A DNA stretch of 64,000 nucleotides, from NCBI GenBank assembly GCA_044351045.1, contig JBILGM010000011.1, forward strand, positions 1 through 64,000. The letters run 5' to 3'. The position numbers and the translations under genes were made by a program. This document shows, one piece after another, positions 17,300-28,532 of this stretch; positions within the stretch are counted from its first letter, which is position 1; every line of letters starts with the position of its first letter. The notes under the pieces are model-generated. The model worked only from the letters and a program-made list of their open reading frames with translations. It ran no database searches and was not told the origin of the DNA. This stretch comes from UBA6136 sp044351045 (GTDB taxonomy: Bacteria > Pseudomonadota > Gammaproteobacteria > Methylococcales > Methylococcaceae).

Positions 17300-17944
17300 A
17301 TGTCTTCCGTAGCTATCATTGATTACGGCATGGGGAATCTTCACTCCATCGCCAAGGCCGTTCAGCATGCCGACTCCAGTGTCGTGGCGACCGTGACGGA
17401 CGATCCGGCGACCATTCTGGGTGCCGACCGGGTGGTCTTTCCCGGCGTGGGCGCGATGCGTGATTGTATGGCTGCCCTGAATGCCCGACAGCTAGGCCCG
17501 GTGCTGCGGGAAGCCGCGGCGACCCGGCCGGTGCTGGGGATATGTCTGGGGATGCAGGCCCTGCTGGACGAGAGTGAGGAAAGCGCCGGAACGCCTAGCC
17601 TGGGGCTGATTCCCGGCCGCGTGCTGCGTTTTGCCGATGGGCTTGCCGACAGCCAGGGGCGAACCCTGAAGATTCCGCACATGGGCTGGAACCGCGTCTT
17701 GCCGGTCGTGGATCATCCCGTCTGGCATGGTATCGGAGCCGGGAGCTGGTTTTATTTTGTCCACAGTTTTTACGCTAGGCCGACGACGCAGACCGACGTG
17801 GCGGCGACGACCGATTACCCGACCCCATTCGCTTCCGCGCTGGCTCACGGCAACATTTTTGCCGTGCAATTCCATCCCGAGAAAAGCCAGGCGGTGGGAT
17901 TGCGGCTGCTGGCCAACTTTCTTAGCTGGAATCCCGGTTCCTGA
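17300..17944 (+). CDS. hisH: imidazole glycerol phosphate synthase, glutamine amidotransferase subunit HisH
   Basis: 214 residues, class I glutaminase. The nucleophile motif GICLGMQALLDES (Cys), the HMGWN loop and the catalytic His/Glu of VQFHPEKSQ are present, as is YGMGNLHS at the N-terminus. It supplies ammonia through a channel to HisF, encoded two genes downstream. It starts 29 bp after hisB. Confidence 0.97.
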   Translation: MSSVAIIDYGMGNLHSIAKAVQHADSSVVATVTDDPATILGADRVVFPGVGAMRDCMAALNARQLGPVLREAAATRPVLGICLGMQALLDESEESAGTPSLGLIPGRVLRFADGLADSQGRTLKIPHMGWNRVLPVVDHPVWHGIGAGSWFYFVHSFYARPTTQTDVAATTDYPTPFASALAHGNIFAVQFHPEKSQAVGLRLLANFLSWNPGS

Positions 17945-17987
17945 GCGTTCGTTTTCCCTTTGTTCACTCGATGATGAGGAGTTTCCC

Positions 17988-18719
17988 ATGCTTTTGATAC
18001 CTGCTATCGACCTGAAAGATGGCAAGTGTGTCCGTCTGCGGCAAGGCCGCATGGAAGACGATACGGTGTTTTCGGATGATCCCGTTGCCATGGCCGGCAA
18101 GTGGGTGGGCGATGGCGCGAAGCGCCTGCATCTGGTGGATCTGGATGGCGCGTTTGCCGGCAAGCCGCGCAATGGCGATGTGATTCATGCCATCCGCAAG
18201 GCCTACCCGGATGTGCAGATTCAGGTCGGCGGTGGTATCCGAGATGAGGACACGATTCAGGGCTATCTGGATGCCGGGGTTGATTACGTCATCATCGGCA
18301 CCAAGGCGGTCAGTGCGCCACATTTCGTGCGCGAAGTGGCGGCGGAGTTCCCCAATCACATCATCGTCGGATTGGATGCGAAGGACGGTAAGGTAGCGGT
18401 CGACGGTTGGTCGAAGCTGTCGAACCATGATGTCATCGATCTGGCGCAGAAGTTCGAGGATGAGGGTGTCGAGGCCATCATCTACACGGACATCAGCCGC
18501 GACGGCATGATGCAGGGCGTCAACGTCGAGGCGACGGCACGGCTTGCGCGCTCTATTCGCATTCCGGTGATTGCCTCGGGTGGTATTCACACCATCGACG
18601 ATATCCATGCGCTGGGCGTGGTGGTGGATGATGGCGTGAGCGGGGCCATTACGGGCCGGGCGATTTACGAAGGCACGCTGGATTTTGCCGAAGGCCGCAA
18701 GGTCGCGGAGCAGTACTAG
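17988..18719 (+). CDS. hisA: ProFAR isomerase HisA
   Basis: 243 residues from the ATG at 17988, preceded by GATGAGGAG; a longer frame from 17727 would overlap hisH. A beta/alpha barrel that isomerises ProFAR to PRFAR. The start LLIPAIDLKDGKCVRLRQG carries the catalytic Asp (AID), and the second half has TDISRDGMMQGVN with the acid/base Asp, plus phosphate-binding GGGIRD and ASGGI. It precedes hisF by three bases. Confidence 0.97.
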   Translation: MLLIPAIDLKDGKCVRLRQGRMEDDTVFSDDPVAMAGKWVGDGAKRLHLVDLDGAFAGKPRNGDVIHAIRKAYPDVQIQVGGGIRDEDTIQGYLDAGVDYVIIGTKAVSAPHFVREVAAEFPNHIIVGLDAKDGKVAVDGWSKLSNHDVIDLAQKFEDEGVEAIIYTDISRDGMMQGVNVEATARLARSIRIPVIASGGIHTIDDIHALGVVVDDGVSGAITGRAIYEGTLDFAEGRKVAEQY

Positions 18720-18722
18720 GCC

Positions 18723-19487
18723 ATGCTCGCCAAGCGCATCATTCCCTGTCTGGATGTGGACAATGGTCGCGTCGTGAAGGGCGTGCGGTTTGTCGAGATC
18801 AAGGACGCTGGCGATCCGGTGGAAATTGCCCGTCGCTACGACAAGGAGGGTGCGGACGAGCTGACCTTTCTTGACATCACCGCCAGCGCGCATGACCGCG
18901 ACACCATGGTGCATGTCGTGGAGAAGGTGGCCGGGGAGATTTTCATCCCGCTGACGGTCGGTGGCGGTATTCGTACACTGGACGACATCCGCCGCATGCT
19001 GAATGCCGGGGCCGACAAGGTCAGCATCAACAGCGCGGCGGTGGCACGGCCCGAGTTCGTAGGCGAGGCGGCGGAGCGGTTTGGGTCGCAATGTATTGTC
19101 GTCGCGATTGACGCCAAGCAAGTCTCGGCAGATCCTCCGCTTTGGGAGATTTTTACCCATGGCGGACGCAAGCCAACCGGGCTGGATGCCATCGAATGGG
19201 CCAAGCGCATGGTTGACTATGGCGCGGGAGAAATCCTGCTGACCAGCATGGATCGTGATGGCACCAAATCCGGCTTTGATCTGGAACTGACTCGTGCAAT
19301 CAGTGAAGCTGTGCCGGTGCCGGTGATTGCTTCGGGCGGCGTCGGCAATCTCGATCATCTCGCGGACGGGGTCACCTTGGGGAGGGCTGATGCGGTGTTG
19401 GCGGCCAGTATTTTTCATTTTGCCGAGCATTCCATCCGTGAAGCCAAGCAGCACATGGCCCGTCGCGGGATCGAGGTCCGGCTGTGA
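18723..19487 (+). CDS. hisF: imidazole glycerol phosphate synthase, cyclase subunit HisF
   Basis: 254 residues, sister barrel to HisA. It opens with LAKRIIPCLDVDNGRVVKGV (catalytic Asp in CLDV), has ELTFLDITAS and TSMDRDGTKSGFD (second catalytic Asp), and ends in the phosphate-binding ASGGVGN. With HisH it makes IGP and AICAR. Its TGA overlaps the GTG start of hisI. Confidence 0.97.
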   Translation: MLAKRIIPCLDVDNGRVVKGVRFVEIKDAGDPVEIARRYDKEGADELTFLDITASAHDRDTMVHVVEKVAGEIFIPLTVGGGIRTLDDIRRMLNAGADKVSINSAAVARPEFVGEAAERFGSQCIVVAIDAKQVSADPPLWEIFTHGGRKPTGLDAIEWAKRMVDYGAGEILLTSMDRDGTKSGFDLELTRAISEAVPVPVIASGGVGNLDHLADGVTLGRADAVLAASIFHFAEHSIREAKQHMARRGIEVRL

Positions 19488-19870
19488 GCGATTGGCTCGA
19501 CGCGGTGCGCTGGAACAGCGATGGTCTGGTGCCGGTGATTGCTCAAGAGGCGGGTACGGGCACTGTGCTCATGGTCGCGTGGATGAACCATGAGGCCTTG
19601 GCAATCACTGCCGAGCAGGGTCACGCGGTGTACTGGTCACGTTCACGCGGCAAGCTCTGGCACAAGGGCGAGGAGTCGGGGCATCAGCAGAAAGTGTTGG
19701 AGATCCGGTTGGACTGTGACGAGGATGTGATTCTTCTTAGCGTCGAGCAGGCGGGTGGCATCGCTTGCCACACCGGTCGGCATCATTGTTTCTTCCGGGT
19801 GCTGCGTCAGGGGGAGTGGGTGACGATTGATCCGGTCATCAAGTCGCCTGAGACGATCTATCAAAAATGA
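19484..19870 (+). CDS. hisI: phosphoribosyl-AMP cyclohydrolase HisI
   Basis: 128 residues starting at GTG within the GTGA overlap with hisF. Zinc/magnesium motifs are visible: KGEESGHQQKVLEIRLDCDED and CHTGRHHCFF. It opens the purine ring of PR-AMP. Separate from HisE here, unlike the E. coli HisIE fusion; the ATGA overlap with hisE keeps the two coupled. Confidence 0.96.
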   Translation: MSDWLDAVRWNSDGLVPVIAQEAGTGTVLMVAWMNHEALAITAEQGHAVYWSRSRGKLWHKGEESGHQQKVLEIRLDCDEDVILLSVEQAGGIACHTGRHHCFFRVLRQGEWVTIDPVIKSPETIYQK

Positions 19871-20193
19871 GGAACGGCGTGGATGTGCTGAACGAACTCG
19901 CTGCCGTCCTTGAGCAGCGAAAAACGCAGGACCCCGATTCATCCTATGTGGCGAAGCTTTACGCCAAGGGGTTGGATGCGATTCTCAAGAAAATAGGCGA
20001 AGAAGCGACCGAGACGGTCATGGCGGCCAAGGACGGGGTGCCGGAAAAGATTGTGTACGAAGTCGCTGACCTTTGGTTCCACAGTCTGGTGTTGCTGGCC
20101 CATCAGGGGCTGGGGCCGGATCAGGTGTTGACTGAATTGCAGCGCCGCTTTGGTCTGTCAGGACTGGAGGAAAAGGCGTCTCGTCGCGATTGA
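19867..20193 (+). CDS. hisE: phosphoribosyl-ATP pyrophosphatase HisE
   Basis: 108 residues, MazG-like all-alpha fold. KKIGEEATETVMAAK followed by VYEVADLWFHSLVLLA carries the metal-binding acidic residues. It hydrolyses PR-ATP to PR-AMP. Last gene of the his operon; the next gene is convergent, and hisG, hisD and hisC are not in the window. Confidence 0.95.
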   Translation: MRNGVDVLNELAAVLEQRKTQDPDSSYVAKLYAKGLDAILKKIGEEATETVMAAKDGVPEKIVYEVADLWFHSLVLLAHQGLGPDQVLTELQRRFGLSGLEEKASRRD

Positions 20194-20211
20194 ATGGCGG
20201 ATTCGTGTGGT

Positions 20212-21138
20212 TCACTGGGGCGAAAAAACCCTGAGATAAAGGGTCCAGGCAGCGGCGGTGCCAAACAGCAGGAAGATCGCTGCAGAGAGTAGGGCGCTGC
20301 GCCGGTAACGACGCTTGAGCAGATGTTCAGGCATGGTCGAGAGCATGAAGAGCCGGCCGTCGGGTGGCTTCTTCAGTAGGTTGATGTCGGTCGGATGCGA
20401 TGTTTTCCCCCAATCGAGCATGGCTTCCTTTTCCGCCACGCTCAGGGCTATTTCCCATTCTGCCGGGCTGATGATACCGTCACCGTCCGTGTCGAAACGC
20501 TGACGCAGGGCGGTGGGGTCTTGTTTCCAGCGACGGATCAGTGCGCGAGTGGCGTCGTCCAGAGTGCCGGGATCGGCGCTTCCCAGCGACTTCAGGTAGC
20601 CCATGGCATAAAGCGGGACGCCTTCGGCGATCCGGCATTCCGAGAATCGATACTTGCCGGCGGTCGCGAAGCGGTCCCAGAAGTCCTGTTTCGGGGGCGG
20701 CGTGCCGGGGCGGCGTGACAGACCTCGCCAGTGTTGTCTGATGGAGGGAATAACTTTCGCGCCATCGGGATCAATGATGCAGCGGCCAGTGCCGTCATTG
20801 AGGTGAAAGATGGCCTCGCTGGTACCACTTTCGATTACTCGCCATTCGTCCTTGCCCTCGGTCTTTTCTTCCACCGTGTAGCGATACCAGACACAGCGCT
20901 GACTGCTCAGGGGGGCGATGATGGGCGTGCCTTCCATCATCTGAGTGACACCTTCCAGTTCAACTTGTCCCTGGGACGCCGACCGGATCAGCGAGGCCGG
21001 CGTATCGGCGATCAGTCGCAGATGGGAAAGGTTGCGGAACAGCGCTCGCAACGCGGTGCCAGCCACCAGGATAGCAGGCAGGAAGCCCATCCAGAATTGG
21101 GGGGACTGCACGTCCCGGATGAATTCTGCGGAAGACAT
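20212..21138 (-). CDS. GIDE-domain membrane protein with EF-hand
   Basis: 308 residues from the ATG at 21138; a TTG five codons earlier is the alternative. One N-terminal and one C-terminal membrane helix flank a soluble region. The middle (SQRCVWYRYTVEEK, then GTGRCIIDPDGAKV) matches the GIDE domain of mitochondrial MULAN-type E3 ligases; there is no RING finger in this bacterial form. A canonical EF-hand loop, DTDGDGIISPAEWE, lies near residue 225 and predicts calcium binding. It follows lemA on the same strand, a recurrent pairing whose function is not settled. Confidence 0.8.
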   Translation of the reverse strand: MSSAEFIRDVQSPQFWMGFLPAILVAGTALRALFRNLSHLRLIADTPASLIRSASQGQVELEGVTQMMEGTPIIAPLSSQRCVWYRYTVEEKTEGKDEWRVIESGTSEAIFHLNDGTGRCIIDPDGAKVIPSIRQHWRGLSRRPGTPPPKQDFWDRFATAGKYRFSECRIAEGVPLYAMGYLKSLGSADPGTLDDATRALIRRWKQDPTALRQRFDTDGDGIISPAEWEIALSVAEKEAMLDWGKTSHPTDINLLKKPPDGRLFMLSTMPEHLLKRRYRRSALLSAAIFLLFGTAAAWTLYLRVFSPQ

Positions 21139-21179
21139 TTCCGCTGTGTCCAATGCTTATGAGGTCGGAAAACCGTGGA

Positions 21180-21755
21180 TCAGGCACCGAAGAGGGCGCG
21201 AAGATCGACGTTGGCGATCTCCTGATCGGAAAAGTCCAGAAGGTCGAAACTTTCGAAGCCGAAAAAGCGGGCAACGAAGAGATCGGGGAATTCTTCCAGC
21301 CGGATATTGTTGGTGTTGACGCAATCGTTATAGAACTCCCTGCGGTCAGCGATGGCATTCTCGAGGCCCGTGATGCGTGCTTCGAGCGTGCGGAAGGCGC
21401 TGTTGGCCTTGAGGTCCGGGTAGGCCTCCACCGCGGCAAAGAGTTGAAGAAGGCACTGCCGTAATTGGCCCTCGGCATTGCCGAGGGCTGGCAAATCATG
21501 TTGTTCCCGTGCGCTGGAGGCGTTGGAGCGCGCCCGCATCACGGCCTCTAGCGTGTCCCTTTCGTGGCGCATGTAATGCTTGCAGGTCTCTACCAGTTTG
21601 GGCAGTTCGTCGTGGCGCTGCTTGAGGAGCACGTCGATGTTGGACCAGGCCTTTGCCGTATCATGCTTAAGACTGACAAGTCGGTTGTAGATCAGGATGA
21701 GGTAACCGATGGTAATGACCAGAAGACCCAGAAGGATAAAGCCGGCGATGATCAT
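21180..21755 (-). CDS. lemA: LemA family protein
   Basis: 191 residues. An N-terminal membrane helix (IIAGFILLGLLVITIGYLILI) is followed by the conserved YNRLVSLKHDTAKAWSNIDVLLKQRHDELPKLVE cap and a long helical bundle, ending in the ADRREFYNDCVNTNN and FPDLFVARFFGF signatures. LemA proteins are membrane-anchored with an uncertain role. It sits 41 bp upstream of the GIDE gene and they are probably co-transcribed. Confidence 0.92.
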   Translation of the reverse strand: MIIAGFILLGLLVITIGYLILIYNRLVSLKHDTAKAWSNIDVLLKQRHDELPKLVETCKHYMRHERDTLEAVMRARSNASSAREQHDLPALGNAEGQLRQCLLQLFAAVEAYPDLKANSAFRTLEARITGLENAIADRREFYNDCVNTNNIRLEEFPDLFVARFFGFESFDLLDFSDQEIANVDLRALFGA

Positions 21756-21877
21756 GGGGAGTCTCCGTTACAGGCCCGAGGCAATGGCGTAGGTCAGTGG
21801 GTTGACATTGATTTTATTACAAGAATCCAAGAGTCGGGCTCGAAGCCCGGTGTATCGGGAGTAAGCGAGGGACTGTT

Positions 21878-22411
21878 TTGGGAATTCGGACGTTGAATGG
21901 GGTTACGCCCAAATTGGCAGAAGGGGTCTTTGTCGATGACAGCGCTGTCGTGATCGGTGACGTCACGCTGGGGCGGGATGTTTCCATCTGGCCGATGACG
22001 GTGCTGCGTGGCGACGTGAACTTCATCACAATTGGAGATGAAACCAATATCCAGGATGGGTGCGTGCTGCACGTCACCCATCGCAGCGATGCTAATCCGC
22101 AGGGGCATCCGCTGATCGTGGGGAAGGGCGTGACCGTAGGACATAAGGTCGTGTTGCACGGCTGCATGGTGGGCGATCTTTGCCTGATCGGCATTGGTGC
22201 GGTCATCATGGATGGCGCCGTGATTGAGGACCAAGTAATGGTCGGGGCCGGTGCCCTGGTGCCGCCGGGCAAGCGGCTTGAGAGCGGCTTTCTTTATGTG
22301 GGCAGTCCTGCCCGCCCCTCAAGAAAGTTGCGAGATGAGGAATTGGAGTATCTGAGTTACTCCAGGGACGGTTATGTCCGGCTCAAGAACCGACATCAAT
22401 CCGGGGAATAA
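21878..22411 (+). CDS. yrdA: gamma-class carbonic anhydrase-like protein (YrdA family)
   Basis: 177 residues from a TTG at 21878 with GAGGGA about eight bases upstream; no in-frame ATG precedes the conserved start. Hexapeptide repeats forming a left-handed beta-helix run from residue 20 to 140. The three zinc ligands typical of gamma carbonic anhydrases fit HVTHRSD and VGHKVVLHGC. It converges with aroE, whose stop is 9 bp away. Many YrdA proteins lack measurable anhydrase activity, so the activity is uncertain. Confidence 0.88.
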   Translation: MGIRTLNGVTPKLAEGVFVDDSAVVIGDVTLGRDVSIWPMTVLRGDVNFITIGDETNIQDGCVLHVTHRSDANPQGHPLIVGKGVTVGHKVVLHGCMVGDLCLIGIGAVIMDGAVIEDQVMVGAGALVPPGKRLESGFLYVGSPARPSRKLRDEELEYLSYSRDGYVRLKNRHQSGE

Positions 22412-22420
22412 TATTGTTAA

Positions 22421-23257
22421 TCAGCATTTGCCACGGCTGGCGTTAAGTTCGGCGATGACCGGCGCTGTGTCGGGCCGGATACCGCGCCAGAGATAAAAGG
22501 CTTCGGCGGCCTGCTCAACCAGCATGCCAATGCCATCGACGCTGAGACGCGCCCCCTCTCCCAGACCCCAGCGCACAAAGGCCGTGGGTTCCTGGCCGTA
22601 GGCAAGGTCATAACAGCTGCCGTCATGGGCCAGGATGGCTGGCGGTAATTCAGGCAAATCCCCGCTCAAGCTGGCTGCACTGGCGTTGAGAATGAGGTCA
22701 TGGCAGCCCCCCGCAAGCCTTGCAAAACCACCGCCCATAATGGGGCCCAGATCGCTGAATTCCGTCGCCAGTTGAGCCGCTTTTTCCGGGGTTCGATTGG
22801 CGATGGTCAGTCGCGCCGGTTTCAATCGCAACATGGGCTCCAAAATGCCCCGGGTGGCACCACCGGCGCCCAGAATGAGAACGCGCTGACCGGCAAGGTC
22901 GAGGCCGAGATTCTGAGTCAGGTCACGAACCAGCCCGATGCCATCGGTATTTTCTCCATGAATCATCCCGTCATCCCGCAGCACCAGTGTATTGACGGCC
23001 TTGCTTCGCTGCGCGGGTTCGCTCAGGGTATCGACTAGCCTGAATGCCCATTCCTTGAGCGGCAACGTGCAGTTGAGTCCTCGTCCTCCAGTTTGAAAAA
23101 ATGCTGTTACCGATGAACCGAATCTCTCCGGTGTCACATCCTCGGCCGTGTAGGTCAGGCTTTGTCCGGTTTGCTCTGCAAACAGGCGGTGAATGCGTGG
23201 GGACTGGCTGTGGCTAATGGGATGGCCAAAGACGGCATATCGATCAGTTAGGAGCAT
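22421..23257 (-). CDS. aroE: shikimate dehydrogenase AroE
   Basis: 278 residues from the ATG at 23257; the frame extends further upstream into the hemB end without conservation. Reduces 3-dehydroshikimate with NADPH. The shikimate site is GHPISHSQSP (residues 11-20) and NCTLPLK with catalytic Lys68, followed by ENTDGIG; the dinucleotide motif is GAGGATRG and the NADP loop NRTPEK. It lies downstream of hemB by 40 bp on the same strand. Confidence 0.95.
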   Translation of the reverse strand: MLLTDRYAVFGHPISHSQSPRIHRLFAEQTGQSLTYTAEDVTPERFGSSVTAFFQTGGRGLNCTLPLKEWAFRLVDTLSEPAQRSKAVNTLVLRDDGMIHGENTDGIGLVRDLTQNLGLDLAGQRVLILGAGGATRGILEPMLRLKPARLTIANRTPEKAAQLATEFSDLGPIMGGGFARLAGGCHDLILNASAASLSGDLPELPPAILAHDGSCYDLAYGQEPTAFVRWGLGEGARLSVDGIGMLVEQAAEAFYLWRGIRPDTAPVIAELNASRGKC

Positions 23258-23297
23258 GGATGGAGCTGGATTGGTCGCTTTAATGGGATGGGACTGA

Positions 23298-24308
23298 TTA
23301 TTCTTCGCGAAGCCACCGTGCCACGGTTTTGGCGGAGTAAGTGAGGATGGCATCCGCGCCCGCACGTTTGAGCGAGAGCAGGGCCTCCAATACGGTTTTC
23401 CGCTCGTCCAGCCAGCCATTCAGGGCAGCAGCCTTGAGCATGGCGTACTCGCCGCTGACTTGGTAGGCGAAAGTGGGCACGCCGAATTCATCCTTGATAC
23501 GACGAATGATGTCGAGGTAGGGCAGTCCGGGTTTGATCATCACCAAGTCGGCGCCCTCGGCCAGGTCCAGTTCCACCTCGCGGAGTGCTTCGTCGCTGTT
23601 GGCGGGGTCCATCTGATAACTGTATTTGTTTCCCGTGCCGAGATTGGCGGCTGACCCGACGGCATCACGGAAGGGGCCGTAAAAGGCCGAGGCGTACTTG
23701 GCCGAGTAGGCCAGGATGCGGGTATGCCTGTGGCCGGCGGTTTCCAGGGCATCACGAATGGCGCCGATACGGCCATCCATCATATCCGAGGGGGCGACAA
23801 TATCCACTCCTGCCGCGGCATGGGACAGCGCCTGTTTCACCAGTACCTCGACGGTTTCATCGTTCAGCACATAACCATCGACATCAATAAGCCCATCCTG
23901 ACCGTGGGAGGTGAAGGGGTCCAGCGCCACGTCGGAAATCACGCCCAATTCGGGGAATGACTGTTTGATAGCCCTGATCGCCCGTTGTGCCAGTCCGTCG
24001 GGATTGCAGGCTTCGGTGGCGTTGAGAGTTTTTTGTGCTAGCGGCGTCACCGGAAAGATCGCGATGGCGGGGATGCCCAGTTGGGTGGCTTCTCGGCATT
24101 CCTCCAGCAACAGGTCGATGCTCAGGCGTTCGACACCCGGCATGGACGCTACGGATTCTCGTCGCCGATCACCTTCCAGCACGAACAGCGGGTAAATCAG
24201 ATCATCGACCGTCAGGCGATTTTCCCGGATCAGGCGCCGACTGAAATCATCGCGGCGCAAACGGCGGGTGCGTTGTCTGGGATAGATGGATTGGATAGGG
24301 CGGAACAT
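23298..24308 (-). CDS. hemB: delta-aminolevulinic acid dehydratase (porphobilinogen synthase)
   Basis: 336 residues. Condenses two 5-aminolevulinate molecules to porphobilinogen in heme synthesis. The two Schiff-base lysines are in AYSAKYASAFYGPFRDA and MIKPGLPYLDIIRR. The metal loop reads DVALDPFTSHGQDG, where zinc enzymes have cysteines, so this is the zinc-independent (magnesium-type) form. It is followed by aroE and divergent from mlaC; hemF lies just beyond mlaC. Confidence 0.97.
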   Translation of the reverse strand: MFRPIQSIYPRQRTRRLRRDDFSRRLIRENRLTVDDLIYPLFVLEGDRRRESVASMPGVERLSIDLLLEECREATQLGIPAIAIFPVTPLAQKTLNATEACNPDGLAQRAIRAIKQSFPELGVISDVALDPFTSHGQDGLIDVDGYVLNDETVEVLVKQALSHAAAGVDIVAPSDMMDGRIGAIRDALETAGHRHTRILAYSAKYASAFYGPFRDAVGSAANLGTGNKYSYQMDPANSDEALREVELDLAEGADLVMIKPGLPYLDIIRRIKDEFGVPTFAYQVSGEYAMLKAAALNGWLDERKTVLEALLSLKRAGADAILTYSAKTVARWLREE

Positions 24309-24398
24309 GATGTCAGAGCGAGTGGGAGAACATGTTCGTAGTGTATTGGAGGCCTGCGGGTTATGATAGGCAATCTGGTTTTTCCTGGAGCGATATCA

Positions 24399-25064
24399 AT
24401 GAAATTGACGAAATCCATTTCTGGAGTCGGGGCTTGGCTTGTATCCATGTGGCTGATTTTTGGTGGGCTTTCCATCGCTTTGGCGGATGAGGCGTTGTCG
24501 CCCCCGCAGCAGGTTATTCAAAAAACCTCGGATCAGTTGCAGGTTTCCCTGCAGAAGGCGGAATACAAGAATAACTTCAAGAAAGCCACGGCCCTGGTGG
24601 ATCAGATCATCAATCCTAATGTGGATTTTGACCGGGTATCCATTCTGGTGTTGGGCAAGCACTGGCGCACAGCCACGCCGGAGCAGAGGGAGCGTTTCAA
24701 GCAAGAGTTCCGTTTGTTGCTGGTGAGAACCTACACGACCGCTTTCACCGAATATTCCGACTGGAAGATTCGCTATCTGCCCATACAACAGGAGTCGTCC
24801 GGCAAAAAGGTCATGGTGAAGACCGAGATTCTTCAGGCGGGTGGGCAACCGGTGGCTGTCAATTACCGCATGGTTGAGGACGGAGCCGGCTGGAAGGTGT
24901 ACGACATTCTGATCGAGGGCATCAGTTTGCTTCAGAACTACCGGGCCAGCTTCAATGATGAAATAGAGCAGTCCGGCTCACTTGATCAGCTGATTGCCCA
25001 TCTTGCCGAACGCAACGCCGGCGCGATGAAGGAGCCGGTAGGCTCCACTACCGGCAAGAGCAGT

Positions 25065-25070
<6 letters not shown>
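24399..25070 (+). CDS. mlaC: MlaC/Ttg2D-type phospholipid-binding periplasmic protein
   Basis: 223 residues from the ATG at 24399 (CTGGAG upstream). Signal peptide at the N-terminus (GAWLVSMWLIFGGLSIALA), then the family core: VDFDRVSILVLGKHWRTATPEQRERF, FTEYSDWKIRYLP and VYDILIEGISLLQNYRASF. MlaC ferries phospholipids between the MlaA and MlaFEDB complexes. Here it stands alone between two heme genes, with no mlaFEDB nearby. It converges with hemF, overlapping by 6 bp. Confidence 0.92.
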
Positions 25071-25976
<906 letters not shown>

Positions 25977-26059
25977 GAAGTCTCCTGAGTATCGGCGGAT
26001 GCTTGTGCGGTCGGCTTACTGGTAGGTTCCAGGTTGCCGGGAAGGGCAAAAATTCTAAC

Positions 26060-27112
26060 ATGAGCACCTGGGCGGGCTTTGCCCGATTTTCAACCCGTTT
26101 ATCTCAAATTGACACAGTGGCTTTGATTTCTCTGATTGACGAATTAGCGCCTTATGCGGAGGTGGCCGACTTTTTCCGAAGTCCCGGTTTCAATCCATGG
26201 GCGGAGGTTCTCCCGGGCCAACTGAATCGCGCCTTCAGTCCAGACCGTCATGGGGATTGGCCAAAATGGGCCGACATTTTGCGCCGCTTGCCATCCTGCC
26301 CCGTTGACCGGGTCGATCTGAATGCCTCTGCCATTACGATCGAGGGACTATGTGATGCGGAATGCCGGCCGCTTACCGAAACCTTGTTACGGTCATTGCA
26401 CCCCTGGCGCAAAGGGCCCTTTGAAATTTTCGGGATTCACATCGATACGGAATGGCGTTCCAACTGTAAATGGGAGCGGTTGGCCAACCAGATTAGTCCG
26501 CTCCAGGGGCGCTTGGTGCTCGATGTGGGATGTGGCAGTGGTTATCACGTCTGGCGAATGGCGGGGGCCGGCGCGAAGCGGGTGATCGGCATTGATCCTA
26601 CGTTACTCAGTGTGGCGCAGTTTCTTGCGGTGCGACATTTTGCCGGCCCGCATCCCGTTCATGTGTTGCCGGTAGGGATTGAGGATGTGCCGCCGAATCT
26701 AAGGGTATTCGATAGCCTATTTTCGATGGGAGTGCTCTACCATCGCCGCTCGCCACTTGACCACCTGCTGGAACTTAAAGCCTGTCTACGTGAGGGTGGG
26801 GAACTGGTGCTGGAAACCCTGGTGATCGAGGGGGGGGCAGGGCAGGCGCTAGTACCGGAGGAGCGCTATGCGCAGATGCGGAACGTCTGGTTCATTCCCT
26901 CTGTGCTGACCTTGGAGGGCTGGCTAAAACGTTGCGGTTACAAAAATATCCGCTTGGTTGATGTTGGCAAAACAACCACCGAGGAGCAGCGGTCGACCGA
27001 CTGGATGCGATTCCAGTCGCTGCGGGATTTTCTCGATCCTGGTGATCCGAATCTGACGGTCGAGGGCTTGCCGGCCCCTCGCCGAGCCATTTTTCTGGCG
27101 GAAAGTCCGTAG
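26060..27112 (+). CDS. cmoB: tRNA U34 carboxymethyltransferase CmoB
   Basis: 350 residues from the ATG at 26060 (a TTG at 26003 is possible but its extra residues are not family-like). CmoB uses carboxy-SAM to make cmo5U at the tRNA wobble base. Signature LHPWRKGPFEIFGIHIDTEWRSNCKWERL, then the SAM fold VLDVGCGSGYHVWRMAGAGA and GIDP. The partner cmoA is not in the window. It lies 58 bp upstream of rimO, another translation-modification gene. Confidence 0.94.
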   Translation: MSTWAGFARFSTRLSQIDTVALISLIDELAPYAEVADFFRSPGFNPWAEVLPGQLNRAFSPDRHGDWPKWADILRRLPSCPVDRVDLNASAITIEGLCDAECRPLTETLLRSLHPWRKGPFEIFGIHIDTEWRSNCKWERLANQISPLQGRLVLDVGCGSGYHVWRMAGAGAKRVIGIDPTLLSVAQFLAVRHFAGPHPVHVLPVGIEDVPPNLRVFDSLFSMGVLYHRRSPLDHLLELKACLREGGELVLETLVIEGGAGQALVPEERYAQMRNVWFIPSVLTLEGWLKRCGYKNIRLVDVGKTTTEEQRSTDWMRFQSLRDFLDPGDPNLTVEGLPAPRRAIFLAESP

Positions 27113-27170
27113 GTCAGTGGTTTCGCGCTTCGGCTAGAATGGGCGACCATTTTTCTCACGCCATGCCATC

Positions 27171-28484
<1,314 letters not shown>

Positions 28485-28487
28485 ATC

Positions 28488-28522
28488 GGGACCCGACAGT
28501 AGCCTATTGCCCGGTCCCTTTC
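28488..28522 (+). terminator. hairpin between rimO and slyD
   Basis: GGGACC (28488-28493) can pair with GGTCCC (28513-28518), followed by TTTC, between two convergent genes. The loop is long (19 bases), so this is a moderate candidate. Confidence 0.4.
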
Positions 28523-28532
28523 GTGGATTCAG

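Noticed and set aside
17964..19454. 496-codon open frame on the minus strand across hisA-hisF
   Set aside because: It is the antisense shadow of two highly conserved his genes; its His/Asp-rich composition mirrors their codons and there is no family resemblance.
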